From assembly GCF_029837695.1 (NCBI RefSeq), contig NZ_JAOEEA010000008.1:124001-188000 (forward strand): a stretch of 64,000 bases of DNA, written 5' to 3'. The notes below the pieces were generated by a model, which was not told the DNA's origin, did not search any database, and worked only from the letters and a program-made list of their open reading frames with translations. Every line of letters starts with the position of its first letter. The first letter of the stretch is position 1. This document shows, in pieces, positions 32,125-41,359 of this stretch. The DNA is from Pseudomonas sp. GD04019 (GTDB lineage: Bacteria; Pseudomonadota; Gammaproteobacteria; Pseudomonadales; Pseudomonadaceae). Both the position numbers and the translations under genes were made by a program.

Positions 32125-34428
32125 CTACGGCAGAAATTCCACCTGCAGCGCCCGGCTGACGCTGCGGCCCTGGTCGTCGCTGACGCGGATTCGATACTGT
32201 CCCGAGCGCGCGGGTCGCCATTGCAGGGCCGACTGCGGCGGGCCCTGGCCGACCAGGGTGTGGTCGGCGAACCAGTACAGCAAACGGGCATCGGCGGCGG
32301 CATGGGCCGCCAGGGTGATGCTTTCCTGCGGTTGCGACAGGCGCAGGCTGTAGGTCACCTGGGTCAGCGGCGAGGTGATGCGCGGCGCCTCGCTGGTATC
32401 GATGGCGGCCTGTACCTGGCAGTCGTGCTGGGCGTCCGGTGGTGTGCGGCGGGGCAGGCCGGCGGCGGCGAACAGGCGCTGCAGGTCGGACGGCCAGAAC
32501 TCGAATACCCGCAGTTCAGTGGTCGCCGGGTCGAAGGGCGGGCAGGCGGCCTTGCCGGTCCGCCGGTCGACCATTACCGGGCGGTGCAGGTTGGACACGC
32601 GGATCGGCGAAACACCGGGGATGTACCAGGTCTTGCGGGTCTGCGGGCACCAGCGGTTGGGCAGCTCGCCGGAGGCGGCGCAAACCTCGACGCGGGTCAG
32701 CCCCACTGGCGGCCGGTCGACCGCTGCGCTCACCTCCGGCAAGGCCAGCGGCAGGGCGTCGGCGATGCGGAAGAACAGCGGCGCGGCGGTCTTGATGCCG
32801 ACGAAGGCCGGGTTCGGCGTGGCGTCGAAGTTGCCGACCCACACCACCAGTACGTAGGGCCCGACCAGACCGGCGCTCCAGGCATCGTGGAAGCCCCAGG
32901 AAGTACCGGTCTTCCAGGCTACCGGCCAGTCGCGACCGCGGGCATCGGCGGGCAGGCCGTCCGGGCGCGGGTTGTGGCGCAGCATGTCGCGAACCATGAA
33001 GGCCGCCTGCGGCGACAGGAGCTGGGTGCCCGGCTCGCTGCGCTCCTCGCGGGTCCAGCGCAGCGGGCGCAGGCGCCCGTCGCCGGCCAGCATCAGGTAC
33101 AGCCTGGCCAGTTCGGCCGGGGTCAGCTCGCCGCCGCCCAGCGCCAGGGCCAGGCCGTAGAACTCCTCCTCGCGCAGGCCCTTGATGCCGGCGCGTTGCA
33201 GCAGGCCGTGCAGCGATGGCTGGCGCAGCTGGCTGGCCAGCCACACGGCCGGCACGTTGCGACTGCGGATCAGCGCATCCTGGGCGGTCAGCGGGCCGAC
33301 GAACTTGCCGTCGAAGTTCTCCGGCTGGAAGGCGCCGAAGGCACTGGGCGCGTCCTCGAGGATGCTCATCGGCTGGATCACGCCCTGGTCCAGGGCCAGG
33401 CCGTAGAGGAAGGGTTTCAGCGTCGAGCCCGGCGAGCGGCGCGACTGCACGCCGTTGACCTGGCCGTGGATGCTCGCATCGAAGTAGTCCGCCGAGCCGA
33501 CCAGCGCCTTCACCGCCTGGTCGCGGCTGTCCACCAGGATCGCCGTGGCGTTGCGCACACCCAGCTTGCGCCGGTCGGCGACGAACTGGCCGACCAGCTG
33601 TTCCAGACGCTGCTGCAAGCGTGGGTCGAGGGTGCTGTGCAGCTCGTTGCCCGCGTGGCTGGCCAGCAGCTGCTCGCTCAGGTGCGGCGCGCGGAAGGCC
33701 AGCTGGCGCCGGGTGCGGGCCTGCAGCGGCAACTCCAGCAGGCCATCGTTGCGCGGGTCGTCGGCGTGTTCGCGGCGCCACTGGGCCATCAGCTGCAGGC
33801 GCGCGCGCTGCAGCGCCGGGCCGAACCGGCCGCGCCCCGGCTGCTGGGGAATCACCGCCAGGGCCAGGGCCTCGCTGAGCGAGAGCTGCGCCGCCGCCTT
33901 GGCGAAATAGATGCGGCTGGCGGCTTCCACGCCTTCGATATTGCCACCCATGGGCGCCAGGTTGAGGTAGGCCTCGAGGATGTCGTGCTTGCTGTGGCGC
34001 GCCTCGATCCACAGGGCCAGGGCGATCTGCTGCAGCTTGCCGGGAATCTGCCGCGAGTTGAGGTCGTGCAGGCGCCTGGCCAGCTGCATGCTCAGGGTCG
34101 AGCCGCCTTGGCGCATGCCGCCGCCATAGGTGGACATGGCCGCGCGCACCAGCGCCGTGGGGTCGACGCCCGGATGCCGGTAGAAGTGGCGATCCTCCTT
34201 GAGCAGCAGGGCCTCGACCATGGCCGGCGCGATGCGCTGCAGCGGTACCCACAGGCGGTACTGGCCATCGCTGGCCAGGGTCATGCGCAGTAGTTCGCCG
34301 TTCTCCGCCAGCACCATGCGCGACAGCGGCGCCGCGTCACGCAGTGGCGCATGCGGCCACAGGCGCAGGGCCAGGAGCAGCAGGATGAATAGGCCGAGGC
34401 CGGACAGACAGCGTTTCAGTCGGGACAT
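32125..34428 (-). CDS. pbpC: Penicillin-binding protein 1C
   Basis: A 767-residue bifunctional class A PBP. It has an N-terminal anchor (residues 9-24). The glycosyltransferase domain shows LLKEDRHFYRHPGVDP (catalytic Glu) and RQGGSTLSMQLARRL. The transpeptidase domain shows Ser335-x-x-Lys338 in SPGSTLKPF and KTGTSWGFHDAW near residue 505. The C-terminal BiPBP_C domain ends in SRALQVEFLP. Length matches E. coli PbpC (770). It is 44 bp downstream of the alpha-2-macroglobulin gene on the same strand, the same pairing as yfhM-pbpC in E. coli, where PbpC is thought to repair peptidoglycan after attack. Confidence 0.94.
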   Translation of the reverse strand: MSRLKRCLSGLGLFILLLLALRLWPHAPLRDAAPLSRMVLAENGELLRMTLASDGQYRLWVPLQRIAPAMVEALLLKEDRHFYRHPGVDPTALVRAAMSTYGGGMRQGGSTLSMQLARRLHDLNSRQIPGKLQQIALALWIEARHSKHDILEAYLNLAPMGGNIEGVEAASRIYFAKAAAQLSLSEALALAVIPQQPGRGRFGPALQRARLQLMAQWRREHADDPRNDGLLELPLQARTRRQLAFRAPHLSEQLLASHAGNELHSTLDPRLQQRLEQLVGQFVADRRKLGVRNATAILVDSRDQAVKALVGSADYFDASIHGQVNGVQSRRSPGSTLKPFLYGLALDQGVIQPMSILEDAPSAFGAFQPENFDGKFVGPLTAQDALIRSRNVPAVWLASQLRQPSLHGLLQRAGIKGLREEEFYGLALALGGGELTPAELARLYLMLAGDGRLRPLRWTREERSEPGTQLLSPQAAFMVRDMLRHNPRPDGLPADARGRDWPVAWKTGTSWGFHDAWSAGLVGPYVLVVWVGNFDATPNPAFVGIKTAAPLFFRIADALPLALPEVSAAVDRPPVGLTRVEVCAASGELPNRWCPQTRKTWYIPGVSPIRVSNLHRPVMVDRRTGKAACPPFDPATTELRVFEFWPSDLQRLFAAAGLPRRTPPDAQHDCQVQAAIDTSEAPRITSPLTQVTYSLRLSQPQESITLAAHAAADARLLYWFADHTLVGQGPPQSALQWRPARSGQYRIRVSDDQGRSVSRALQVEFLP

Positions 34429-34472
34429 GGCGTTTCAAAAAGAAGCGGCCCTCGCGGAGGAGGGCCACTGGT

Positions 34473-37400
34473 TCAGGGTTTGACGATGGTCAGCTGGCCG
34501 GCCTTGCCGCGGGCCTGCTGGGTGGTGTCGTACATGCCTTCGGCGTAGGCCGGCGGCGTGCCGAAGGTGCCGGCGTTGGTGGCGCGCACGCGGTAGACGA
34601 AGGTGGCGGCGTCGCGGTAGACGGTGCCGTAGAGCACCACGCGGTCGTCGCGCACATCGGCAAACTCGGGCGACCAGTCGCTCATCGCCAACTCGCCCAC
34701 CGGCGGCTGCCAGCTCGGCTCCTCGGTCTCTTCTTCGCTGTACTCGTCTTCCTCAGTGGCTTCGGTGACCGGCGCCGGCTGGTTGTACACCGGCTCGGTG
34801 CCGCCCGGCAGCAGGTCGACCACGGCGACCTGCTGCACCTGGTCGAAGTCCTTGGCGCGCAGGCGCAGGCGCACCAGGAACTCGTCGCCGACGCGCACCT
34901 GCTTGACCGGCTCTCCGTTCAGGTCGGTGTACTCGTGGCTGACCTCCAGGCCTTCGGTGATCACCTTGTCCGGCGCGCCGCGGTCGTAGCCGCCTTCGCT
35001 GAGCATGTAGAACACCGGTGCATCGCCGTCCTTGCGCAGCAACAGCATCTTGGCTGCCTGCGGCACGTCGCCGAGCGGCGGCTTGCCGCTCAGCGGTAGC
35101 GGCTGTTCGCCCTGCTTGCCCAGCCAGGCGCTGACGCGCAGGTTGAGGCCGTCCTCGGCGCGCTCGCCGTAGCTGTCCAGCGCCCGCAGCAGCAGGGCGG
35201 CGGACAGCGAGTTGTAGCGCTGTTCGCTGAGACGCTGGCCCATGGCGTCGAGCAGCTTCACCGGCACCTCGTCCAGCTCGGTGGGGAAGTGCTTGGCCAG
35301 CAGGCGCAGGTGTTCGGCGTCGTGCACCAGCGGGTCGTAGTACAGGCCGTAGCTGCTCCAGCCCTGCTCCAGGTTGCGCCACACTTGTTGGTCAAACAGC
35401 TTGTCGGCCTGCTTGTCCTGCTTCAGCAGCTTGTAGCTGGCGGCCAGGTAGGCAGCACCGATGTCCTGCTGCCAGTTCTTGCTGTGGTAGGTCTCGTAGC
35501 GCTCGCGGATATCCGCCAGCGCGCCGCTGGTGACCACGCCCTGGCGGGTCAGCAGGTAGGCGGCGTAGGCGCGGTTGCGCAGTTCCTCCAGGCCTTCGCT
35601 GGGGCCGTTGGCCAGTTGCGAGAGGTAGCCGTTGGCGCGATTGAGCAGGTCGCCCGGCACCGCGAAGTTGCGCTCCTTGGCCTCGATCAGGAAGTCGGTG
35701 GCGTACAGGCTGGCGAACGGCGCCACCTGCGGGTTGGCCGCCCACAGGCCGAAGCCGCCTTCCAGGTTCTGCCGCGAGCGCAGGATGCGCACGGCGTTGT
35801 CGAAGGACGGCACCGCCTGCGGGTCGACGCCCGTGGCCGAGCTGCCCCAGACCAGCGCCGGCATGGCCTTGGATACCAGTTGCTCGGTGCAGCTGTAGCC
35901 GTAGTCGTCCAGGTAGCTCTGCAGGCCGCTGGCCCAGACCAGTGGCGAGCCGGCGGCGGCGAAGCGCACGTCACGCAGCTGCGGGTAGAGGTCGCGGCTG
36001 ACCTGTACCTCGCCGCTGGTGTCTTCCGTGCGGCCCAGGGTCAGGGCCACGCGGCGCTCGACCAGCGGGCGTACCGAGGTGGTCTCGCCGATCTTCACGC
36101 GGCGGCCGTCGGGCAGGGTGGCGACGAAGGTCATGTCCGCCGAGCCCAGGGTTTCCTGGGCCAGCAGGTCGATCTCCACCACGCCTTCCTTGCGCGGCGC
36201 CAGCTGCAGTTCGGCCTGGTCGATGGACTTCATCTTCAGCCCGGCGCTGGTTTCCACGCTGACCTTGACGGTGGTCGGCTGCTCCAGGTTGCTGAACACC
36301 CCGGCACTGACCTTGAACACGTCGCCCGGGGCGACGAAGGCCGGCACGTTGGGCGTGATCACCAGCGGGCCGCGTACCTCGGTGGCGCCTTCGACCACGC
36401 CGATACGGGCGTCGTCCACCGCCACCACGAACAGGTGCAGCTTGCCGTTGAAGTAGTCCGGTACCTCGTAGCGGAAGCTGTTGTCGCCCGCTTGCAGGTC
36501 GACCAGACCGGACCAGTAGGCCACCGGCGGCTTGCGCTTGCGCTTGAAGGGGTTGAGGTGGGCGCCGAGCAGGTCCTCGCCGTCACCACCGGCGGCTGCG
36601 GCGTCGAGCAGTCGGCTGAACTCCGGCAGCAGCAGGTCGAGAATCTGGCTGGTCTGCACTTCCAGCGCACGCTTCTGGAAGAACTGCGCCAGCGGGTCCG
36701 GCGCCTTGTAGCGCGCAACCTGCAGGATGCCTTCGTCGATGGCGTAGACCACGGCGCGGCCGGGGCGGTCGGTGCTGACCTTGATGTCCAGCGCCTGGCC
36801 CGGCTCGATATGCTCGGCGGCACTGACCTGCAGCGGGATGCGCCGCGCGTCCAGCTTGATGCGCAGCGGCGCCACGCCGTAGGACAGCGGGCTCATGTAC
36901 ACCTCGGGCGAGGCGCTGTCGCGGACGAACTGCACGTTGACGTAGGCGTTGCCCTCCAGCTCCGCGGGCAGGCGGATGCGCTGCACGCTGCTGGTGCTGT
37001 CGGCCTTGAACCACTGGTGGGCGTAGACCTTGTCGCGCTCGATGGTGATCAGGCCGGCGCCGGTGTAGGGCGCACGGATACTGATCTCGACCTCGTCGCC
37101 CTGGGCGTAGGCATCCTGGTTCAGGCGCAGCTGTAGCTCGGCGTTGCGTTCCAGCGAGCGACTGGCGTTGCCGTGGCCGGCGACGCTGTAGTCCACCTGG
37201 TTCAGCGGCGTGCCGTCGGCGGCCTTGAGGGTCAGGGTGAAGTCGCCGGGCTCGCTGGTGTTCAGCCTCTGCTTGCTGCCGCTGGCGGCGATGTTCAGCG
37301 GCTGGCTGCCCAGCGGGATGTTCTTGATCCGCGACTGGTACTTGTAGGTACCGTTGGACTGCTTGACCAGCACCGATACGTAGCGGTGCTCGACCAGCTC

Positions 37401-40313
37401 GGTGGACAGGCCGTCCACCGCCAGCGGCTCGAGGTCGGGCCCGATGGCCAGCCACTCGACTTCGCGCTTGGCGCCCTTGCTCACGTAGTCCAGCGCATCG
37501 ACGCTCTTGACCCCGGCCAGCCAGGGTGCGGACGACACCATCAGGCTGCTCTGGGCGGCGACGTTGCGCCCGCCCTCGGCCTCGAACACCCGGGCCAGCA
37601 GGCTCAGGCGATAGGTGCTGGCGGCGTAGCGATCCAGGCGCAGGTCGAGGCTGGTCTCGCCGTTGTCGTCGGTCTGGGCTTCTGCCAGCTCCTCGGTGCT
37701 GCTGTCGCTGAGCGAGTTGTTGATGCGGAAGCGGTAGTCGGCGTACTGCTCGAAGGCCGCGTAGGCCGGCGACAGGGTCATCTCGGCGGTGACCCGGCGG
37801 CCCGAGGCCGGCGCGCCGAACAGGTGCATGGCCTTGACCTTGGCCTCGACCTGCTCGGGGGCGATCCAGCCCTTCACCGGGGTCTTGGCCAGGGTGGCGC
37901 TGACCTTCATGCGGTCTGGCTCGAAGTCGCGCACCTTGAAGTCGACGCTGCCCAGCTCGGTGCGCCGCTCGTCTTCGTCGATCAGGCTCAGGCTGGCGGT
38001 GTAGGTGCCGGCCGGCGCCGCCTCGCTGCTGTGGAAATCGAGGCTCTCGAAGCCGCTGGCGGAGAGCTTCAACTGCTGGCGCAGCACGCTCTGGCCGCGC
38101 GGGTCGCGCACGTCCAATTCCACCGGCAGGCCCTGCAATTGGCCGCTCCAGTTGGCGCTGCGCACGATCATGCCCAGGTGCGCGGTCTCGCCCGGGCGAT
38201 ACAGGCCGCGGTCGCTGAACAGGTAGGCGCCGAGGCGGTCCGGCTCGCCATTCTCGTACTGGCCGCCGACTTCGAAGCGCGACAGGTCGAGGCGGTGCTG
38301 GCTGGTCGCCACCGGCAGGAAGGACTGGTCGTTGCCGTAATTGACCACGTACATCAGCGGGGTCTTCTCGCGGCGCAGCTCGTCGAGCTTGGCGAAGTGT
38401 GCCTGACCGTTGCCGTCGGTATGGGCGCTGGCCACCGGCAGGCCGTTGCGGCCGAGGATCTGCACTTCGGCGCCGGCTACCGGGCCGCCCTGGCCGATCG
38501 ACTGGACGAACAGGTCGTGGCTGCCGTCGCTGCTGCGTTTGGCGATGATGCCGAGGTCGGTGACCACCACGAAGCGCAGGTCGCGGGTCGGGTTGTCGTC
38601 GTAGTAATAATCGAAGGTGTCCTGGCTAGGGTCGTCCTCGGAGCTGAGCTTGATCACGAAGATGCCGCGCCGGCCGCCTTCGGCGTTCAGGTAGGGCGCC
38701 AGGTCGACGTGGCTGTACTGGGTCTTCGAGGGATCGCCGGCGTCCAGCGGCAGCTTGACCTGCATGCGCTCCACCAGGCGGTCGAAGTAGATGTTGGGCA
38801 GTTCGGGGCGGGCGAAACTGCCGTTGTTCTGGTCCACCAGGTGATGCAGCTGGCTGGGCAGCAGGCGCGAGATTTCCACCTGGGCGCCGGGCACGCCACG
38901 GCCGAGGATGCCCAGCTGCTTCTCGCCGTTCAGGCTGAGCAGCGCACCCTCCGAAAGGAAGGCCAGGGCACGAGGGTACTTGGGCATCTGCAGCAGGCTG
39001 TAGGTCGGGTCCTTGGCCAGGTAGCCGCCGACCGCCTCGACCTTGGCCGCCACCTTCACATAGACGTAGCGCCCCGGTTCGGCCTTGAACTTGAAAGCGT
39101 GCAGGCTGTTGAGCGGCTCGACGCTGGGCACATGGGTCAGCTTCACGCGCTCGGCGCGGGCCAGGGTCTGTTCGTCGACTTCCGACTCATCCCAGTATTC
39201 GCTGCCCTGATTGTCGCGCTCGGGCAGCAGCCAGACCTGCACCTGCTTGGCGATGGCCTCGTCGCTCACCGCGCTGGAGCTGCTGAACATCAGCACCGGC
39301 TCCGGTTCGCCGCGATCATTGTCGACGAACTGGATATTGCTGGCGCCGAAGGTCAGGCGATAGCGTCCCGGCACGCTGACGGAGGCGTGCAGTGGCTGGC
39401 CACTGGCGTTGCCGCCATCGCGGGCCTGAATGCCCTTCTCCACCTGCAGGCTGACGCCGGTGGTTTCCAGCGGGGTGGCCAGCGGCGCGGAGTGCACGTA
39501 GGCGGCCAGCTTGTTCTTGGCGAAGCTGATCTCCGGGGTCGGTGCCACATCCTTGTCGCGGTATTCCAGGCCACGGTCCAGGGCGATGGAGACGCGCTGG
39601 CGGAAGGACTCTTCGTCGACCGGGTGGGAGAAGCTGATGGTCGCCACCAGCTTCTTCAGGCTCGGCACCACCGGATCCTGGTACAGCTCGTGGCTGGTTA
39701 CGTCGGCGGTGAACGGCTGGGTGCGCAGGTCGAACTGGTAGCGGTCGAGCAGCACGCCGTCGGCCAGCAGGCCTTCTTCATTCAGGCTGACCTGATAAGC
39801 CTGGTCGATCGGCCAATCGGCCGCCGGGGTGAACACCAGGCTGCGGTCGTTGGCCCAGTGCCAGGCACCTTTGACGGCCGGCTGCAGGCTGATGCCCTCG
39901 TGGACTTCCTTGCCGATCGCGTCCAGCGGGGCGGCGGATTCGTGGAAGTCGACGCGCAGGGTGTCGATGCTGATCGGCTCGTGCTGGTAGCCGGTCAGGT
40001 TCGGCGCGTGCACCGAATAGGCCACGGTGTGCGGCACCGGCAGGTTCTGGTACCAGTGCCAGGCGTAGGCACCGGCGCCACCGAGCAGGGCCAGCACGGC
40101 CAGGCCGGCGGCAGTCTTGCCGGGGCGTGCGCGCAGCCAGCTGCCGCCGGCGCACAGGCCCTGCCACAGCTTGCGCAGCCACAGCGGCGGCTGCCAGCTG
40201 CCGACCAGGGCAGACAGCAGCCAGCGCGCCAGGCGCAGGACACCGAGAATGACGAAGGCGAGTACGGAGAAGATGCGGCGCATGGCCGACTTGAGCGAAG
40301 CGAGCATAAACAT
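34473..40313 (-). CDS. Large alpha-2-macroglobulin family protein with thioester motif
   Basis: A 1946-residue periplasmic protease-trap protein. A membrane anchor lies at about residues 69-90 (TAAGLAVLALLGGAGAYAW), preceded by a basic, partly hydrophobic N-terminus; I see no lipobox, unlike E. coli YfhM. MG-domain repeats follow, with SDRGLYRPGETAHLGMIVRSANW (MG3-like, near residue 705) and a bait-region/A2M domain. CTEQ at residues 1475-1478 matches the internal Cys-Gln thioester CxEQ that covalently traps proteases. An acidic linker (TEATEEDEYSEEETEE) sits near the C-terminus. Pairing with pbpC supports an envelope defence role. The length is greater than YfhM (1653), largely from the N-terminus. 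ATGs at codons 1, 3 and 11 are all possible starts. Confidence 0.93.
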   Translation of the reverse strand: MFMLASLKSAMRRIFSVLAFVILGVLRLARWLLSALVGSWQPPLWLRKLWQGLCAGGSWLRARPGKTAAGLAVLALLGGAGAYAWHWYQNLPVPHTVAYSVHAPNLTGYQHEPISIDTLRVDFHESAAPLDAIGKEVHEGISLQPAVKGAWHWANDRSLVFTPAADWPIDQAYQVSLNEEGLLADGVLLDRYQFDLRTQPFTADVTSHELYQDPVVPSLKKLVATISFSHPVDEESFRQRVSIALDRGLEYRDKDVAPTPEISFAKNKLAAYVHSAPLATPLETTGVSLQVEKGIQARDGGNASGQPLHASVSVPGRYRLTFGASNIQFVDNDRGEPEPVLMFSSSSAVSDEAIAKQVQVWLLPERDNQGSEYWDESEVDEQTLARAERVKLTHVPSVEPLNSLHAFKFKAEPGRYVYVKVAAKVEAVGGYLAKDPTYSLLQMPKYPRALAFLSEGALLSLNGEKQLGILGRGVPGAQVEISRLLPSQLHHLVDQNNGSFARPELPNIYFDRLVERMQVKLPLDAGDPSKTQYSHVDLAPYLNAEGGRRGIFVIKLSSEDDPSQDTFDYYYDDNPTRDLRFVVVTDLGIIAKRSSDGSHDLFVQSIGQGGPVAGAEVQILGRNGLPVASAHTDGNGQAHFAKLDELRREKTPLMYVVNYGNDQSFLPVATSQHRLDLSRFEVGGQYENGEPDRLGAYLFSDRGLYRPGETAHLGMIVRSANWSGQLQGLPVELDVRDPRGQSVLRQQLKLSASGFESLDFHSSEAAPAGTYTASLSLIDEDERRTELGSVDFKVRDFEPDRMKVSATLAKTPVKGWIAPEQVEAKVKAMHLFGAPASGRRVTAEMTLSPAYAAFEQYADYRFRINNSLSDSSTEELAEAQTDDNGETSLDLRLDRYAASTYRLSLLARVFEAEGGRNVAAQSSLMVSSAPWLAGVKSVDALDYVSKGAKREVEWLAIGPDLEPLAVDGLSTELVEHRYVSVLVKQSNGTYKYQSRIKNIPLGSQPLNIAASGSKQRLNTSEPGDFTLTLKAADGTPLNQVDYSVAGHGNASRSLERNAELQLRLNQDAYAQGDEVEISIRAPYTGAGLITIERDKVYAHQWFKADSTSSVQRIRLPAELEGNAYVNVQFVRDSASPEVYMSPLSYGVAPLRIKLDARRIPLQVSAAEHIEPGQALDIKVSTDRPGRAVVYAIDEGILQVARYKAPDPLAQFFQKRALEVQTSQILDLLLPEFSRLLDAAAAGGDGEDLLGAHLNPFKRKRKPPVAYWSGLVDLQAGDNSFRYEVPDYFNGKLHLFVVAVDDARIGVVEGATEVRGPLVITPNVPAFVAPGDVFKVSAGVFSNLEQPTTVKVSVETSAGLKMKSIDQAELQLAPRKEGVVEIDLLAQETLGSADMTFVATLPDGRRVKIGETTSVRPLVERRVALTLGRTEDTSGEVQVSRDLYPQLRDVRFAAAGSPLVWASGLQSYLDDYGYSCTEQLVSKAMPALVWGSSATGVDPQAVPSFDNAVRILRSRQNLEGGFGLWAANPQVAPFASLYATDFLIEAKERNFAVPGDLLNRANGYLSQLANGPSEGLEELRNRAYAAYLLTRQGVVTSGALADIRERYETYHSKNWQQDIGAAYLAASYKLLKQDKQADKLFDQQVWRNLEQGWSSYGLYYDPLVHDAEHLRLLAKHFPTELDEVPVKLLDAMGQRLSEQRYNSLSAALLLRALDSYGERAEDGLNLRVSAWLGKQGEQPLPLSGKPPLGDVPQAAKMLLLRKDGDAPVFYMLSEGGYDRGAPDKVITEGLEVSHEYTDLNGEPVKQVRVGDEFLVRLRLRAKDFDQVQQVAVVDLLPGGTEPVYNQPAPVTEATEEDEYSEEETEEPSWQPPVGELAMSDWSPEFADVRDDRVVLYGTVYRDAATFVYRVRATNAGTFGTPPAYAEGMYDTTQQARGKAGQLTIVKP

Positions 40314-40447
40314 CCCTGCTTATGAAGATACGGACATTGCGTCCGCGGCGCCGACAGCACTGCCTGTCGAGGGCGTGAATTATGCGCCTGCCCGCCATCC
40401 TGGCGAGCGGTGCGGATCGGTGAAATTCGAGCGCTTTGTGCGCTGTG

Positions 40448-40819
40448 TCACGCTTGCTCGGCGATCACTTCCTGGGCTGCGCGAAAGGCATCGATGGCCG
40501 CCGGCACGCCGGCATAGACGGCGCAGTGCAGCAGGGCCTCGCGGATTTCCTCCACCGTGCAGCCGTTGTTCAGCGCGCCGCGCACGTGGCCCTTCAGCTC
40601 CTGCGGGCACTTCAGCGCGGTCAGCGCGGCCAGGGTGATCAGGCTGCGGGTCTTGCGCTCCAGCACACCGCGGGTCCAGACCCCGCCCCAGGCGTGTTGG
40701 TTGACGAATTCCTGCAGCGGCTGGGTGAAGTCGGTGGCGTTGTTCAGGGCGCGGTCGACGAAGGCGTCGCCCATGACTTCACGGCGCACCTGTTCGCCGG
40801 CTTTGGCGTTGTCGTTCAT
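40448..40819 (-). CDS. Carboxymuconolactone decarboxylase family protein
   Basis: A 123-residue CMD/AhpD-fold protein similar to 4-carboxymuconolactone decarboxylase PcaC in size and sequence (GDAFVDRALNNATDFTQPLQEFVNQHAWGGVWTR, LITLAALTALKCPQELKGHVRGALNNGCTVEEIREALLHCAVYAGVPAAIDAFR). His in LKGHVRGALNNG and the surrounding pattern match PcaC. No other protocatechuate genes are nearby, so the enzyme role is tentative. AGGAG lies 6 nt before the ATG at 40819. Confidence 0.85.
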   Translation of the reverse strand: MNDNAKAGEQVRREVMGDAFVDRALNNATDFTQPLQEFVNQHAWGGVWTRGVLERKTRSLITLAALTALKCPQELKGHVRGALNNGCTVEEIREALLHCAVYAGVPAAIDAFRAAQEVIAEQA

Positions 40820-40853
40820 TGCATGCTCCTGGTGATCCCTGCGATGGCGGGCG

Positions 40854-41309
40854 TTAGTTGTCCACGCTCTCGACGCGCACCTGGGCGACGCCGGCGCGCA
40901 ACATGCCCAGTTCACGGGCGGCGGCTTGCGACAGGTCGATCAGGCGGCCGCGGGTATGCGGGCCGCGGTCGGTGATGCGCACCACCACCGAGCGGTGGTT
41001 ACTCAGGTTGGTGACCTTGACCCGCGTGCCGAACGGCAGCTCGCGATGGGCGGCGGTGAAGGCGTTGTTGTTCAGGCGCTCGCCGCTGGCGGTGCGCCGG
41101 CCGTGGTGGCGCGAGGCGTAGTAGGACGCCTTGCCCTTGGCCTGGTAGCTCGGCTCTGCCGCCGGCTTGGTGTCCGCTTTAGCCGGTGCGCTGACGCTCG
41201 GCGCCGGCTTCGGCGGCGTGGCTGGTGCCTCGGGGCGCTGTGCGCTGGGCTGGCTGGCGCAGCCGGCCAGTAGCAACAGCGGCAGGAAGATGGTCGCGAT
41301 CTTGTGCAT
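40854..41309 (-). CDS. RlpA-like septal-ring lipoprotein
   Basis: A 151-residue lipoprotein. The signal [17 protein letters not shown] gives Cys17 as the lipidated residue. A Pro/Ala-rich linker follows. The double-psi beta-barrel domain begins [47 protein letters not shown] and contains [24 protein letters not shown], the RlpA signature with catalytic Asp. RlpA proteins are outer-membrane lytic transglycosylases acting on denuded glycan. This one lacks a C-terminal SPOR domain, so it is a short paralogue rather than canonical RlpA. GGGAG precedes the ATG at 41309. Confidence 0.9.
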   Translation of the reverse strand: MHKIATIFLPLLLLAGCASQPSAQRPEAPATPPKPAPSVSAPAKADTKPAAEPSYQAKGKASYYASRHHGRRTASGERLNNNAFTAAHRELPFGTRVKVTNLSNHRSVVVRITDRGPHTRGRLIDLSQAAARELGMLRAGVAQVRVESVDN

Positions 41310-41329
41310 GGCGGCTCCCAGAGAGAACA

Positions 41330-41349
41330 ACGCCGGGTTGCCCCGGCGT
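41330..41349 (-). terminator. Terminator-like hairpin after gatB
   Basis: On the minus strand ACGCCGGG-GCAA-CCCGGCGT, followed by TGTTCTCTC, 10 nt beyond the gatB stop. A good stem with a short, interrupted T-run. It would separate gatCAB from the RlpA-like gene. Confidence 0.65.
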
Positions 41350-41359
41350 CGCTGCGCTC

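Noticed and set aside
37173-40325. A 1050-codon open frame on the plus strand
   Set aside because: Entirely antisense to the alpha-2-macroglobulin gene, with His/Gln/Val/Gly-biased composition typical of shadow frames in GC-rich DNA.
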